Below, in pieces: positions 17,605 through 25,530 of a stretch of 28,660 nt of DNA (the stretch's first letter is position 1; each line of letters starts with the position of its first letter). Source of the DNA: an uncultured Collinsella sp. (GTDB taxonomy: Bacteria > Actinomycetota > Coriobacteriia > Coriobacteriales > Coriobacteriaceae); NCBI GenBank assembly GCA_937950325.1, contig CALFDJ010000030.1, positions 1 through 28,660 on the forward strand. Direction: 5' to 3'. The notes under the pieces are model-generated. The model was not told the origin of the DNA and searched no databases. It saw only the letters and a list, made by a program, of their open reading frames with translations. The position numbers were made by a program, and so were the translations under genes.

Positions 17605-18195
17605 ATGACCGAGATGTCCGAGCCGACGATTCGCCTGGCGACGCCCGATGATGCGCCGGCGTTGCTTGCCATCTATGAGCCGTATGTGCGCCAGACGGCG
17701 ATTACCTGCGAATACGAGGTGCCGAGCGTTGAGGAGTTCGCCGGGCGTATTGAGCGTACGCTCAAGCGCTATCCGTATTTGGTGATGGAGTTGGACGGGC
17801 GTCCGGTAGGCTATGCCTACGTGAGTCCGCTTAACAGCCGCGAGGCATACGACTGGTCGGTCGAGACGTCGATCTACCTGGCACGCGATGTGCGCCATGG
17901 CGGGCTGGGTCGCAAGCTGCACGCTGCGCTCAAGCAGTGCCTGATCGCGATGGGCATCACCAATATGTGCGCCCTCATCGCCGTGCCGCACGACAAGGAC
18001 GACGAGTACCTGACGCACAACAGTCAGGATTTCCATGCTCATATGGGATATCGCCTGGTGGGCACCTTCGATCGCTGTGCCCAAAAGTTCGGCCGCTGGT
18101 ACGACATGTGCTGGATGGAGCTGGTCCTAGCCGAGCGCACACCCAACCAACCCAAACCAACCTGGTTCCCCGACCTCCCCAAACCTACCATTTAG
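17605..18195 (+). CDS. GNAT N-acetyltransferase (phosphinothricin-acetyltransferase-like)
   Basis: This is a 196-residue acetyl-CoA-dependent N-acetyltransferase. The opening IRLATPDDAPALLAIYEPYVRQTAITCEYE is the pattern of the Pat/MnaT (YncA) subgroup, whose members acetylate methionine sulfoximine/sulfone, phosphinothricin or related amino acids. The acetyl-CoA-binding motif RHGGLGRKLHAAL starts at R97. ATG 17605 follows GGGGGAAGGG. The last codons (Pro-Thr-Ile-stop) lie inside a 35-bp palindromic repeat that also forms the end of the convergent GntR gene. The true substrate is unknown. Confidence 0.87.
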   Translation: MTEMSEPTIRLATPDDAPALLAIYEPYVRQTAITCEYEVPSVEEFAGRIERTLKRYPYLVMELDGRPVGYAYVSPLNSREAYDWSVETSIYLARDVRHGGLGRKLHAALKQCLIAMGITNMCALIAVPHDKDDEYLTHNSQDFHAHMGYRLVGTFDRCAQKFGRWYDMCWMELVLAERTPNQPKPTWFPDLPKPTI

Positions 18196-18217
18196 GGACA
18201 GGTTTATTTTGGCAGGT
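18183..18217. repeat. 35-bp palindromic repeat, copy A
   Basis: ACCTACCA (18183-18190) and TGGCAGGT (18210-18217) form an inverted repeat around a T/A-rich centre containing GGGACAGG. The reverse complement matches copies at 25531-25565 and 27666-27700 at about 27-28 of 35 positions. It lies exactly where the acetyltransferase and the first GntR gene converge, and may serve as a shared transcription end. Confidence 0.75.
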
Positions 18218-18939
18218 TAGCCGATTGGCTCGGTGTATTTGGCGCGGTCGGTGCGTTGGATGCGCTTAGAGACATGGAGCGGTCGGCCGTCGGTGTCGTA
18301 GACGTAGTCGGTGATCAGGATCAGCGCCTGCCCGCGCTCGACGTTGAGCAAAAACGCCTCGTTTTGCGAGGCATAGCACACCTCAAAGGTCTTATGTCCC
18401 TGTGCTGGCGCGCGATGGAATTCTTGGCGCAGCGTCGCGTAGAGCGAACCGTTGATATCGCGATCGATGAGCGACCCAAAGCTTGGCGGCAGATAGGTGG
18501 TCTCCAGGCACAGTGGCGCATCATCCAGATAACGCAGACGGACAAGTTTGACGAGCTTGCTGCCCACGGCGGCATCAAAGAACTTAGCTATGCTGCCGCC
18601 CGCCTTGGTAAAGCCCGAGTCCACCGTGCGCGTGGTGGGCTTCATGCCCTGGCCCTCGACCTGCTTGGTATAGCTCGAAAACACCAGGTTGTTCTCGTGG
18701 AGCGCGGGCGTGTCGGCCACAAAGGCGCCACGCCCGCGCTCGGTGCGCACCAGGCCCTCATCAACGAGAACCTTAAGGGCGTGGCGCACGGTGCTGCGCG
18801 ACAGCCCCGATTCGTCCATGAGCTCCATCTCGGACGGCAGCTTGTCTCCGCGTGCGTAGATGCCGGCGGCGATGCGGTCGCGAAGCGTACCCGCCAAGCG
18901 CTCGTATTGGCTCAGTTTCTTTTTAGATGAAGCGTTCAT
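18217..18939 (-). CDS. GntR/HutC-family regulator (UTRA domain), divergent from the first deglycase gene
   Basis: This is a 240-residue repressor or activator. The winged helix (about residues 10-78) contains YERLAGTLRDRIAAG, LPSEMELMDESGLSRSTVRHAL and VRTERGRGAFV. The UTRA ligand-binding domain fills about 95-235. HutC-type GntR proteins bind phosphorylated sugars or amines and control adjoining catabolic genes; FrlR of the fructoselysine system belongs here. The gene is transcribed away from the SIS deglycase across a 206-bp gap with three copies of a candidate operator, so it very likely regulates itself and that gene. The ligand is probably a pathway sugar-amine phosphate (inference). Confidence 0.93.
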   Translation of the reverse strand: MNASSKKKLSQYERLAGTLRDRIAAGIYARGDKLPSEMELMDESGLSRSTVRHALKVLVDEGLVRTERGRGAFVADTPALHENNLVFSSYTKQVEGQGMKPTTRTVDSGFTKAGGSIAKFFDAAVGSKLVKLVRLRYLDDAPLCLETTYLPPSFGSLIDRDINGSLYATLRQEFHRAPAQGHKTFEVCYASQNEAFLLNVERGQALILITDYVYDTDGRPLHVSKRIQRTDRAKYTEPIG

Positions 18940-18955
18940 GCGATCAGCCTATATC

Positions 18956-19106
18956 TAACTTGTATGCTTATCTAAGCAAGCATGTATTCAACACAACAAT
19001 AAAACCGCTGGTAGCCAGTTGTCGAAAACCGCATCAGCAAAATATCTAAGACAAATATAGCATACAACTAGTCGACATAACCAAAACATGTATGTAACTT
19101 GTATGC
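18956..19106. promoter_or_regulatory. Candidate operator sites of the first GntR regulator
   Basis: The 12-mer TAACTTGTATGC occurs at 18956-18967 and again at 19095-19106. An inverted near-copy, GCATACAACTA, is at 19060-19070, and GCATGTA-type half-sites lie at 18980 and 19087. They flank the A/T-rich divergent promoter region between the GntR gene and the SIS deglycase gene. No clear -10/-35 pair is assigned. Confidence 0.65.
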
Positions 19107-19145
19107 CTGTGATGAGCATCAAACGAGAAGAAAGGCTGATGCACG

Positions 19146-20138
19146 ATGACTACTCAGGAACAGGTTAAGGATGTCGTTTCCCAGGTTTTGGCTGACAAGG
19201 CTGACAAGGGCGGCATCAAGCGCGTCGTGTGGATTGGCGCCGGCGGATCCAACGGCGGTAACTATCCTGCCCAGTACTTTATGGAGCACGAGGCCACGCA
19301 GGTCGTGAGCTCCAGCTACACCAGCAACGAGTTCGTGCACGCCACCCCGGCCTACGTCAACGAGAACACCCTGGCCGTCGTCGTGTCCATGCGCGGCACC
19401 AAGGAGACCATCGTTGCCGCCCAGGTCGCCAAGGACCACGGCGCCAGCACCATCGCCATCTATGTTGACGAGTCCGGCCTCACCGAGGTCTGCGACTACA
19501 AGATCCAGTACGACAGCCTGGCCGTCGACGAGTCCTGCATGGGCCGCACCAACTCTGCCGTCGTGACCATGATCGCCATGGAGCTTACGCAGCAGACCGA
19601 GGGCTATGCCGAGTACGAGACCGCTATGGCCGCCTTCGACTTGGTTGACCCCATCTATCGCAAGGCCGTCGAGTACACCCGTCCGCTTGCCGCCAAGTGG
19701 GCCGAGCAGAACGCCGACAAGCCCTGCATTAACGTCATGGCCCAGGGCCCGCTCTTTGGTGCTGCCTACGTCTTTAGCATCTGCAACGTGCAGGAGATGC
19801 TGCAGATCGACTCCTGCACCATCAACACCTGCGACTTCTTCCACGGCCCCTTCGAGATCCTGGACAAGCGCACCTCGCTGTTCCAGCTCATCAGCGTCGG
19901 CCGCAGCCGCTGCAACGACGAGCGCGGCATCCGCTTCGTCAACCAGTACGGTGGCGAGCGCGTCTATCAGCTCGACGCCAAGGAGCTCGGCCTCAACGAC
20001 ATCAAGGACAGCGTGAGCGAGTACTTCAACCACCTGATCTTCGCCCCGATCCTCAACAACGTGTATATGCGCGCGCTCTCCGCCGTCACCCACAAGGACT
20101 ACATGACGCGCCGCTACATGTGGAAGCTGGACTACTAG
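19146..20138 (+). CDS. SIS-domain sugar-amine phosphate deglycase (FrlB/GfrF-like), paralog 1
   Basis: This is a 330-residue protein with two sugar-isomerase (SIS) domains, the architecture of FrlB (fructoselysine-6-phosphate deglycase) and FraB. The first domain has VVWIGAGGSNGGNYPAQYF and SMRGTKET; the second holds E217 and H233, spaced 16 residues apart exactly like the catalytic Glu and His of FraB. The expected reaction is cleavage of a 6-phosphorylated Amadori compound to glucose-6-phosphate and a free amine. It differs from paralog 2 at 24436 in the phosphate-binding loop (SMRGTKET against SLGGSTPET), so the two may have different substrates. AAAGG lies 10 bp before ATG 19146. Strong C-ending codon bias suggests high expression. 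Confidence 0.85.
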   Translation: MTTQEQVKDVVSQVLADKADKGGIKRVVWIGAGGSNGGNYPAQYFMEHEATQVVSSSYTSNEFVHATPAYVNENTLAVVVSMRGTKETIVAAQVAKDHGASTIAIYVDESGLTEVCDYKIQYDSLAVDESCMGRTNSAVVTMIAMELTQQTEGYAEYETAMAAFDLVDPIYRKAVEYTRPLAAKWAEQNADKPCINVMAQGPLFGAAYVFSICNVQEMLQIDSCTINTCDFFHGPFEILDKRTSLFQLISVGRSRCNDERGIRFVNQYGGERVYQLDAKELGLNDIKDSVSEYFNHLIFAPILNNVYMRALSAVTHKDYMTRRYMWKLDY

Positions 20139-20174
20139 GGGATAGAGCGGCCTAACAGCTCGATGTCCTCATAA

Positions 20175-20239
20175 GTTGCGGTGGAATAGTTCCTGCTTGG
20201 GGGCTTGAAGCCTCTATTTAGGAACTATTTCACCGCAAC
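20175..20239. repeat. 65-bp inverted repeat after paralog 1
   Basis: Arms of 20 nt at 20175-20194 and 20220-20239 pair with a single G-T mismatch. The 25-nt loop contains a smaller GGCTT/AAGCC pairing. It lies 36 bp after the deglycase stop without a T-run, so it may act as an mRNA-stabilising hairpin or be a dispersed palindrome rather than a standard terminator. Confidence 0.75.
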
Positions 20240-20301
20240 CGCCCAGTAATCCGCTGGGGGCGGAGGAAAACGGATCACTTATCCGCTCGCCGATTTGTGT
20301 C

Positions 20302-20329
20302 TTGAAAAATGTATATAACGACTATAACG
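20302..20329 (+). promoter_or_regulatory. Putative promoter and TATAACG operator before the EamA permease
   Basis: TATAACG occurs twice, at 20314-20320 and 20323-20329, nine bases apart. The decamer GTATATAACG (20311-20320) is repeated, inverted, before the second GntR gene (27743-27752). TTGAAA (20302-20307) with TATAAC (20323-20328) could be a promoter with a short 15-bp spacer, so a bound regulator would cover the -10. Confidence 0.5.
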
Positions 20330-20369
20330 TAGTGTGAAACATATTGGAAACAATACCGAGGAGGCTGCG

Positions 20370-21452
20370 TTGAAGAAAAGCAATCTGGGCTATGTGCTGG
20401 TGCTGATCGCCGCGCTTATGTGGGGCAGCATCGGAATCTTTGTAAACGGCATCTCGGCCATGGGTGTTTCGTCTCAGAGCATGGCGGCCTTTCGCCTGTT
20501 GTCGGGTGCCGTCTTAATGGCTCCGGTCTTGGCGTTCATGGGTTGCCAGGGAGGCGATCGTGAGGGAAAAGCATCGGGTCCCCTGGCACTGTTCAAGGCA
20601 AGTCCTAAAGAGCTTGTTCCCTGTGCGCTTCTTGGCATTATCGGCCTCGCCACCGCTAACACGCTATATTACGAGTGCATGGGCGAGGTGGGCATGTCCA
20701 CGGCCTCGGTGCTGCTCTACACCTCGCCGGTGTTTGGCGTCATGCTCGGCCGCGTGCTTTATCGCGAGGATGTGACTCCCAACAAGCTCGTTGCCATCGC
20801 TTTTAATATCGGTGGCTGTGTACTTGCAGTGACCAATGGCGACCTTTCCGGTTTCCATTTTTCGGTTTGGGGCGTCACGTCGGGCGTGATCGCGGGCTTT
20901 TGTGGCGCGTCGCTCGCGGTGTTTAGCCGGATAGCAACCAAGACGGTCCACCCGCTGGCTGTCACGTTTTGGGGCCTTGTTTTTGGCGGTGCGGTTATGG
21001 CGGCTATCGCGGCTCCGTGGCCAGATGTCGCCGCGGCAATGTCGCCACAGCTGCTGCTGCTGTTCTTTGGTTTTGGACTCATCCCCACAGCCGTGGCCTA
21101 TGTCTTATATATGCAGGGTCTGTCCATGGGGCTCGAGACGTCGAAAGTTCCCGTCGTAATGTCATTCGAGACGGTCGTCACCGTACTGGTGGGCATTGGT
21201 GTCTACGCCGAGCCCGCCGGCGCGATTAAAGTCCTGGGCATCGTGCTGGTGCTCGCGTCCATCCTGATTATGAACACCGACTTCTCCAAGCTGCGCAACA
21301 GTGTGTTTGTCGGTCATATCATTGAGAGCATGACCTTTAAGCCCAACGCGTGGTGGACCGAAAAATCTCAGGACATGGATTTGTTTAAGGAACGCATCGG
21401 CATTGCGCTGGAACCCACCGTACAGGAAAGCCCCTGGTACTTCGTGCGATAG
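20370..21452 (+). CDS. EamA/DMT-family permease with a cytoplasmic C-terminal extension
   Basis: This is a 360-residue drug/metabolite-type transporter with two EamA repeats, about ten membrane helices (the first being YVLVLIAALMWGSIGIF). Family members mostly export amino acids, amines or other small metabolites. The start chosen is TTG 20370, because GAGGAGG lies at 20358-20364; a GTG at 20334 is in frame but lacks a ribosome site. After the last helix about 55 residues (from NTDFSKLRN to SPWYFVR) form a soluble tail, longer than is usual in the family. It lies between the two deglycase genes and may export the amine freed from the Amadori substrate, or help uptake; this is inference from position. 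Confidence 0.85.
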   Translation: MKKSNLGYVLVLIAALMWGSIGIFVNGISAMGVSSQSMAAFRLLSGAVLMAPVLAFMGCQGGDREGKASGPLALFKASPKELVPCALLGIIGLATANTLYYECMGEVGMSTASVLLYTSPVFGVMLGRVLYREDVTPNKLVAIAFNIGGCVLAVTNGDLSGFHFSVWGVTSGVIAGFCGASLAVFSRIATKTVHPLAVTFWGLVFGGAVMAAIAAPWPDVAAAMSPQLLLLFFGFGLIPTAVAYVLYMQGLSMGLETSKVPVVMSFETVVTVLVGIGVYAEPAGAIKVLGIVLVLASILIMNTDFSKLRNSVFVGHIIESMTFKPNAWWTEKSQDMDLFKERIGIALEPTVQESPWYFVR

Positions 21453-21599
21453 GGGATTGCGCGCAGGGTCTGACCTGGGGTTATCCAGCTAGCGCCGGCC
21501 TACCCAGCCAAACGTTTCGGGTACGTTAAACCCGTCAACGGTCGATTTTCACCCGCGAACGGTCTTTATACTAATTAGCAATATAAGCAACGTATAAGA

Positions 21600-21618
21600 C
21601 GTTATAATGACCATAACG
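21600..21618 (+). promoter_or_regulatory. Operator/promoter element before the PTS operon
   Basis: CGTTAT and ATAACG (21600-21605 and 21613-21618) form an inverted repeat with a 7-bp gap. They overlap a consensus -10 hexamer TATAAT at 21603-21608. The CGTTATA/TATAACG heptamer also occurs before the EamA permease and before the second GntR gene, suggesting a common regulator. A good -35 is not evident. Confidence 0.55.
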
Positions 21619-21634
21619 AAAAGGAGGAGGCAAG

Positions 21635-22558
21635 ATGAATCAGATCATTCTCGCATCTCATGGCGGCCTGGCCGCAGGCGCCAAAGACACGCTCGAGATG
21701 GTTCTCGGCGACGTGTCGAACGTCCACGTCGTGTCGCTTGCTCGTGACGACAAGGAGCCCATCACCAATAAGGTGGACGCCATGATCGCCACGTTCAACG
21801 CGGACGACACCGTCTATGTGCTGACCGATATGCTCGGCAGCTCGGTCAACAACAACATGGTCGAGCTTTCCAAGAACGGCACGAAGTTCACGGTTGTTAG
21901 CGGTTTCAACATCCCGCTGGCGCTCACGCTCGCTATGAGCCCCGTCCCCGTCAAGGGCGCCGAGCTCGCGGCCCTCATCAATGAGGCCCGCACCGGTCTG
22001 ACCAACCCCAACGCGCCGGTCGAGGCCGCCGCGGCTCCCGCCAAGAAGGCCAAGGCGTCCCGTCACAGCTCCGGTCCCGCCAAGATCGTCCTCGCACGTC
22101 TTGACTACCGTCTGCTGCACGGCCAGGTCGTCTTTACCTGGACCACCAAGGTTCAGGCCGAGCGCATCATCGTCGTCGACAACGCCGCCGCCAACGATGA
22201 CATCAAGAAGGGCGCTCTTAAGCTGGCCAAGCCCCAGGGCGTACGCCTGAACGTCTTCACCGTCGAGCGTGCCCTCGCCAAGATGGACAAGCTCAACACC
22301 CTCGGCGAGCGCGTCATGTTCGTCTTTGGCAACACTGCCGAGATGCTGCAGTTCTGCCAGGGCTACAAGCTCGACGCCATCAACCTGGGCGCCACCGCCA
22401 ACCACGACGGTGCCGATCAGGTCGGAGGCAAGGACAGCTCCGTCTTCCTCGACGCCACCCAGAAGGCCGACGTCAACCAGCTGCTCGACATGGGCATCAA
22501 GCTCTACGTCCAGCAGACCCCTACGTATCAGAGCGTCGACATCGACGCCAAGCTGTAA
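21635..22558 (+). CDS. PTS mannose-family EIIAB fusion
   Basis: This is a 307-residue cytoplasmic phosphocarrier. The EIIA domain (about 1-122) has the phosphorylated H9 in LASHGGLA. An Ala/Pro/Lys-rich linker (about 124-148) leads to the EIIB domain (about 149-307), with its phospho-histidine H162 in RLDYRLLHGQV. Phosphate passes from HPr to H9, to H162 and then to the sugar carried by EIIC/EIID. It is the first gene of an operon with EIIC (36 bp downstream) and EIID. AAGGAGGAGG precedes ATG 21635. With two deglycase genes nearby the likely cargo is an Amadori product, though mannose-family PTSs also carry hexoses and amino sugars. Confidence 0.94.
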   Translation: MNQIILASHGGLAAGAKDTLEMVLGDVSNVHVVSLARDDKEPITNKVDAMIATFNADDTVYVLTDMLGSSVNNNMVELSKNGTKFTVVSGFNIPLALTLAMSPVPVKGAELAALINEARTGLTNPNAPVEAAAAPAKKAKASRHSSGPAKIVLARLDYRLLHGQVVFTWTTKVQAERIIVVDNAAANDDIKKGALKLAKPQGVRLNVFTVERALAKMDKLNTLGERVMFVFGNTAEMLQFCQGYKLDAINLGATANHDGADQVGGKDSSVFLDATQKADVNQLLDMGIKLYVQQTPTYQSVDIDAKL

Positions 22559-22594
22559 TCAACCAGGCTTTTGCCTGACTGAAAGGAGAAGGGT

Positions 22595-23389
22595 ATGAAT
22601 ACGTTCATCAGTGCGGTGCTCGTCGGCCTCGTCGGCGTGTTCTGCATGTGGGACTCCCGCCTGCTCGGTCGTCTTAACTTCGAGCAGCCCCTCGTTGGCG
22701 CTACGCTCGTCGGTCTGCTGCTGGGCGATGTGCCCACCGGCCTTGCCGTCGGTGCCGCCGTCGAGCTCGTGTCCATGGGCCTGGTGCAGGTCGGCGCCGC
22801 CGTTCCGCCCGATATGGTCCTGGGCGGCATCGTGGCCGCTGCCTTTGCGTGCCTGACCGATGCTTCCGCCGAGACCGCCATGACGATCGCCATCCCGGTC
22901 GCCGTCCTGGGTCAGCTCCTCGGCATCGTGTTCCGTTCCATCATCGCCGCCCTCACCCATGTGGCAGATAGCGCGATCGATAACGGAAAGTTCAAGACCG
23001 CCTACCGTATGCACATCTGCGCCGGCTCCGGTCTGTACGCCATCATGTACTTCCTGCCGATCTTCCTCGCCGTCTTTGTTGGCACCGACCTGGTTCAGGC
23101 CATCGTCAACATGGTTCCCGAGTGGCTGTCCACTGGTCTTAACGTTTCGACCAAGATCATGACTGCCTACGGCTTGGCCCTGCTGCTCACCATGATGATC
23201 AAGAAGGGTATGACTCCGTTCCTGTTCATCGGTTTCCTGCTCGCCGCTTACCTCAACCTGTCCGTCATCGCGGTCGCTCTGATCGGTGTGTGCCTGGCTG
23301 TCGTCTTCATGGGCTTCAAGTTCAACGGTTCCCATGCAGCCGCCGGTGTCGATTCCGACTACGATCCGCTCGAAGACGACGAAGACTAA
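22595..23389 (+). CDS. PTS mannose-family EIIC component
   Basis: This is a 264-residue multi-helix membrane protein that forms the sugar channel together with EIID. ManY-type landmarks are seen: LVGLVGVFCMWDSRLLGRL near the start, PLVGATLVGLLLGDVPTGL, VGAAVELVSMGLVQVGAAVPPD and later LPIFLAVFVG. The C-terminus is an acidic tail (DYDPLEDDED). AAAGGAG lies before ATG 22595 and the stop is 13 bp from the EIID start, so the genes are one operon. Phenylalanine codons are almost all TTC, consistent with high expression. Confidence 0.95.
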   Translation: MNTFISAVLVGLVGVFCMWDSRLLGRLNFEQPLVGATLVGLLLGDVPTGLAVGAAVELVSMGLVQVGAAVPPDMVLGGIVAAAFACLTDASAETAMTIAIPVAVLGQLLGIVFRSIIAALTHVADSAIDNGKFKTAYRMHICAGSGLYAIMYFLPIFLAVFVGTDLVQAIVNMVPEWLSTGLNVSTKIMTAYGLALLLTMMIKKGMTPFLFIGFLLAAYLNLSVIAVALIGVCLAVVFMGFKFNGSHAAAGVDSDYDPLEDDED

Positions 23390-23402
23390 GGAGGAACACA
23401 CT

Positions 23403-24236
23403 ATGGCAACCGCAACCAAGGACGTGTCCCTGAACAAGAAGGTCAGCCAGTTCTTCTGGCGCTCCTGGGCCATCCAGGCCTCTTGGAACTACGAGCGTCA
23501 GATGAACATGGGCTTCCTCTACGGCATGGTTCCCACGCTCGATCGCCTCTATCCGGATGAGTCCGACCCCAAGCAGCTCGCTGCTAAGAAAGAGGCTTAC
23601 CACCGTCACATGGCGTTCTACAACTGCACCCCGCAGACGAGCGCTTTCATCCTGGGCCTCTCCGCCTCCATGGAGGAGGAGTACGCCAAGGATCCCGAGA
23701 ACTTCGATCCCGATTCGATCAACGCGGTCAAGACCTCCCTCATGGGTCCGCTTTCCGGCATCGGTGACTCCTTCTTCCAGGGCACCATCCGCGTTATCGC
23801 CTTTGGCCTGGGCGTTCAGCTGGCTCAGCAGGGCTCCATCATGGGCCCGATCCTGGCCATGCTCATCTCCATCGTCCCCTCTGTGCTGATCACTTGGTTC
23901 GCAGCCAAGATGGGCTATCAGGGCGGCCACGAGTACCTGAGCAAGCTTCAGGGCGGCGACCTCATGGAGAAGCTCATGTATGTCTGTGGCATCGTGGGTC
24001 TTATGTCCGTGGGCGGCATGATCGCTACGCTGATCGGCGCCACCACCCCGCTGCAGTTCGCTGAGGGCACCGTCGTTATCCAGGACATCCTGGACGGCAT
24101 GATGCCCCAGATGATCTCCCTTGGCCTCACCGGCCTTATGTACTGGCTCATCAAGAAGAACGTCAACACCGGTTGGCTTCTCGTGATCGCCATCGTGGGC
24201 GGCATCGCCCTCTCCGCGGCCGGCATCCTGGCCTAG
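23403..24236 (+). CDS. PTS mannose-family EIID component
   Basis: This is a 277-residue ManZ-type protein. It begins with the family pattern SQFFWRSWAIQASWNYERQ, continues with NMGFLYGMVPTLDRLY and MGPLSGIGDSFFQGT, and ends in several membrane segments. It assembles with EIIC into the permease. ATG 23403 follows AAGGAGG at 23389-23395; the frame is open upstream only inside the EIIC gene. It is the last gene of the EIIAB-EIIC-EIID set. A hairpin (24271-24301) lies before the second deglycase. Confidence 0.95.
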   Translation: MATATKDVSLNKKVSQFFWRSWAIQASWNYERQMNMGFLYGMVPTLDRLYPDESDPKQLAAKKEAYHRHMAFYNCTPQTSAFILGLSASMEEEYAKDPENFDPDSINAVKTSLMGPLSGIGDSFFQGTIRVIAFGLGVQLAQQGSIMGPILAMLISIVPSVLITWFAAKMGYQGGHEYLSKLQGGDLMEKLMYVCGIVGLMSVGGMIATLIGATTPLQFAEGTVVIQDILDGMMPQMISLGLTGLMYWLIKKNVNTGWLLVIAIVGGIALSAAGILA

Positions 24237-24270
24237 TCGCGACCAAGCGTCTAACCGCTTTCCCCCGGGG

Positions 24271-24301
24271 GCCTGCCTGGCATCCCATACCCCAGGCAGG
24301 C
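24271..24301 (+). terminator. Hairpin after EIID
   Basis: A perfect 10-bp stem GCCTGCCTGG/CCAGGCAGGC (24271-24280 with 24292-24301) has an 11-nt loop. Only a weak pyrimidine-rich run follows, so it may attenuate rather than stop transcription into the second deglycase gene. Confidence 0.5.
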
Positions 24302-24315
24302 TTCCATCCCTAAAA

Positions 24316-24344
24316 TGCGACAATGGGACAGTCCCTTTGTCGCA
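24316..24344. repeat. 29-bp palindrome between EIID and paralog 2
   Basis: TGCGACAA-T-GGGA pairs with TCCC-T-TTGTCGCA around a CAG loop, twelve pairs with one T-T mismatch. The GGGACAG centre resembles that of the 35-bp repeat family. It may be a related dispersed palindrome or an operator. Confidence 0.6.
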
Positions 24345-24435
24345 TCCTTAACGGGCCGGCGACTCGGTCCAAACCACGGTAACCCTGCGAGCGCCCGGCA
24401 ATGTGGCGCCGCAAAAATCGAAAGGAATGTGTCAG

Positions 24436-25419
24436 ATGTACGAGATCGACCTTAACCTCCCTAAGCAGATCGTCGCTGACGTCCTGTCCAACCACGAGAT
24501 CCACAGCGTCGCCTTCGTCGGCTGCGGTGCTTCCATGTCCGACCTCTACCCTGCCAAGTACTTCCTGGCCAACAACACGGACAAGCTGAACGTTCAGATC
24601 TTCACCGCTAACGAGTTCAACTACGACACGCCTTCCTGGGTCAACGAGCACACCTTCGTGATCACCTGCTCCCTCGGTGGCTCCACGCCCGAGACCGTCG
24701 AGGCCAACAAGACCGCCAAGAAGCACAACTGCCCGGTCGTCTCCCTCACCAACAAGGCTGGCTCCGCTCTGACCGTCGACGCTGACTACGTCATCGTTCA
24801 CGGCTTCCACGCCAACTTCGCTGCCAAGTGCGAGAAGCCCGGCTATGCCATCGCTCTTGCTGTCGAGATCCTTCAGCAGACCGAGGGTTATGACCACTAC
24901 GAGGACATGATCACCGGCCTCACCAACGTCTTCGAGCTCTGCGAGAACGCCGCTCAGTCCTGCAAGAAACTCGCCAAGAAGTTCGCCGAGGACTTCAAGG
25001 ACGACAAGATGATCTACTTCATGGCTTCCGGTGCCTCCGAGAAGATGGCTTATTCTCACGCTGCCTTCCTGTTCACCGAGATGCAGTGGATCGACGCCGC
25101 CGCCTACAACACCGGCGAGTACTTCCACGGCCCGTTCGAGGTTTCCACCGAGGGTAAGCCCTACGTCTTCTTCATGTCCGATGGCGCTACCCGTCCGATG
25201 GACGCCCGCGCCCTCACCTTCCTTAAGCGCATGGGCGCCAAGGTCGCTCTGATCGACTCCAAGGACTACGGCCTGGCTGACGCCGTGCCCGCGAGCGTCG
25301 TCACCTACTTCAACCCGCTGCTGCACCTCGCCGTTATGCGCGAGTACGGCAACCAGATCGCCGAGGCCCGTCAGCACCCGCTGACCATGCGTCGCTACAT
25401 GTGGAAGCTTTCCTACTAA
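24436..25419 (+). CDS. SIS-domain sugar-amine phosphate deglycase (FrlB-like), paralog 2
   Basis: This is a 327-residue two-SIS-domain protein of the FrlB/FraB class. It has FVGCGASMSDLYPAKYF, the phosphate loop SLGGSTPET (79-87) and the putative catalytic pair E215 and H231 (GEYFHGPFEV), separated by 16 residues as in FraB. Paralog 1 shares the same C-terminal ending pattern (RRYMWKL). It lies after the PTS genes, as the deglycases do in the gfr operon of Salmonella, where two such enzymes split glucoselysine- and fructoselysine-phosphate. The start is ATG 24436 after AAAGGAA; an upstream ATG at 24403 is less supported. Codons are strongly C-ending. A strong terminator follows. Confidence 0.87.
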   Translation: MYEIDLNLPKQIVADVLSNHEIHSVAFVGCGASMSDLYPAKYFLANNTDKLNVQIFTANEFNYDTPSWVNEHTFVITCSLGGSTPETVEANKTAKKHNCPVVSLTNKAGSALTVDADYVIVHGFHANFAAKCEKPGYAIALAVEILQQTEGYDHYEDMITGLTNVFELCENAAQSCKKLAKKFAEDFKDDKMIYFMASGASEKMAYSHAAFLFTEMQWIDAAAYNTGEYFHGPFEVSTEGKPYVFFMSDGATRPMDARALTFLKRMGAKVALIDSKDYGLADAVPASVVTYFNPLLHLAVMREYGNQIAEARQHPLTMRRYMWKLSY

Positions 25420-25453
25420 TCACAAGTAAGTAGACCTTACGGGTTGATTGAGA

Positions 25454-25485
25454 GGGGATGGGGTTTGCGCCCCGTCCCCTTTTTT
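25454..25485 (+). terminator. Terminator of the PTS-deglycase operon
   Basis: GGGGATGGGG pairs with CCCCGTCCCC (10 pairs, one T-G) around a 6-nt loop, followed by six T's. Confidence 0.92.
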
Positions 25486-25530
25486 GCTTTGGGGAGGGCA
25501 CGCCTGTCGCGTCGCAAAACCCAAGATAAA

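Noticed and set aside
21453..21634. Riboswitch or RNA thermometer before the PTS operon
   Set aside because: No known aptamer pattern is visible; the A/T-rich operator and promoter motifs explain the region better.
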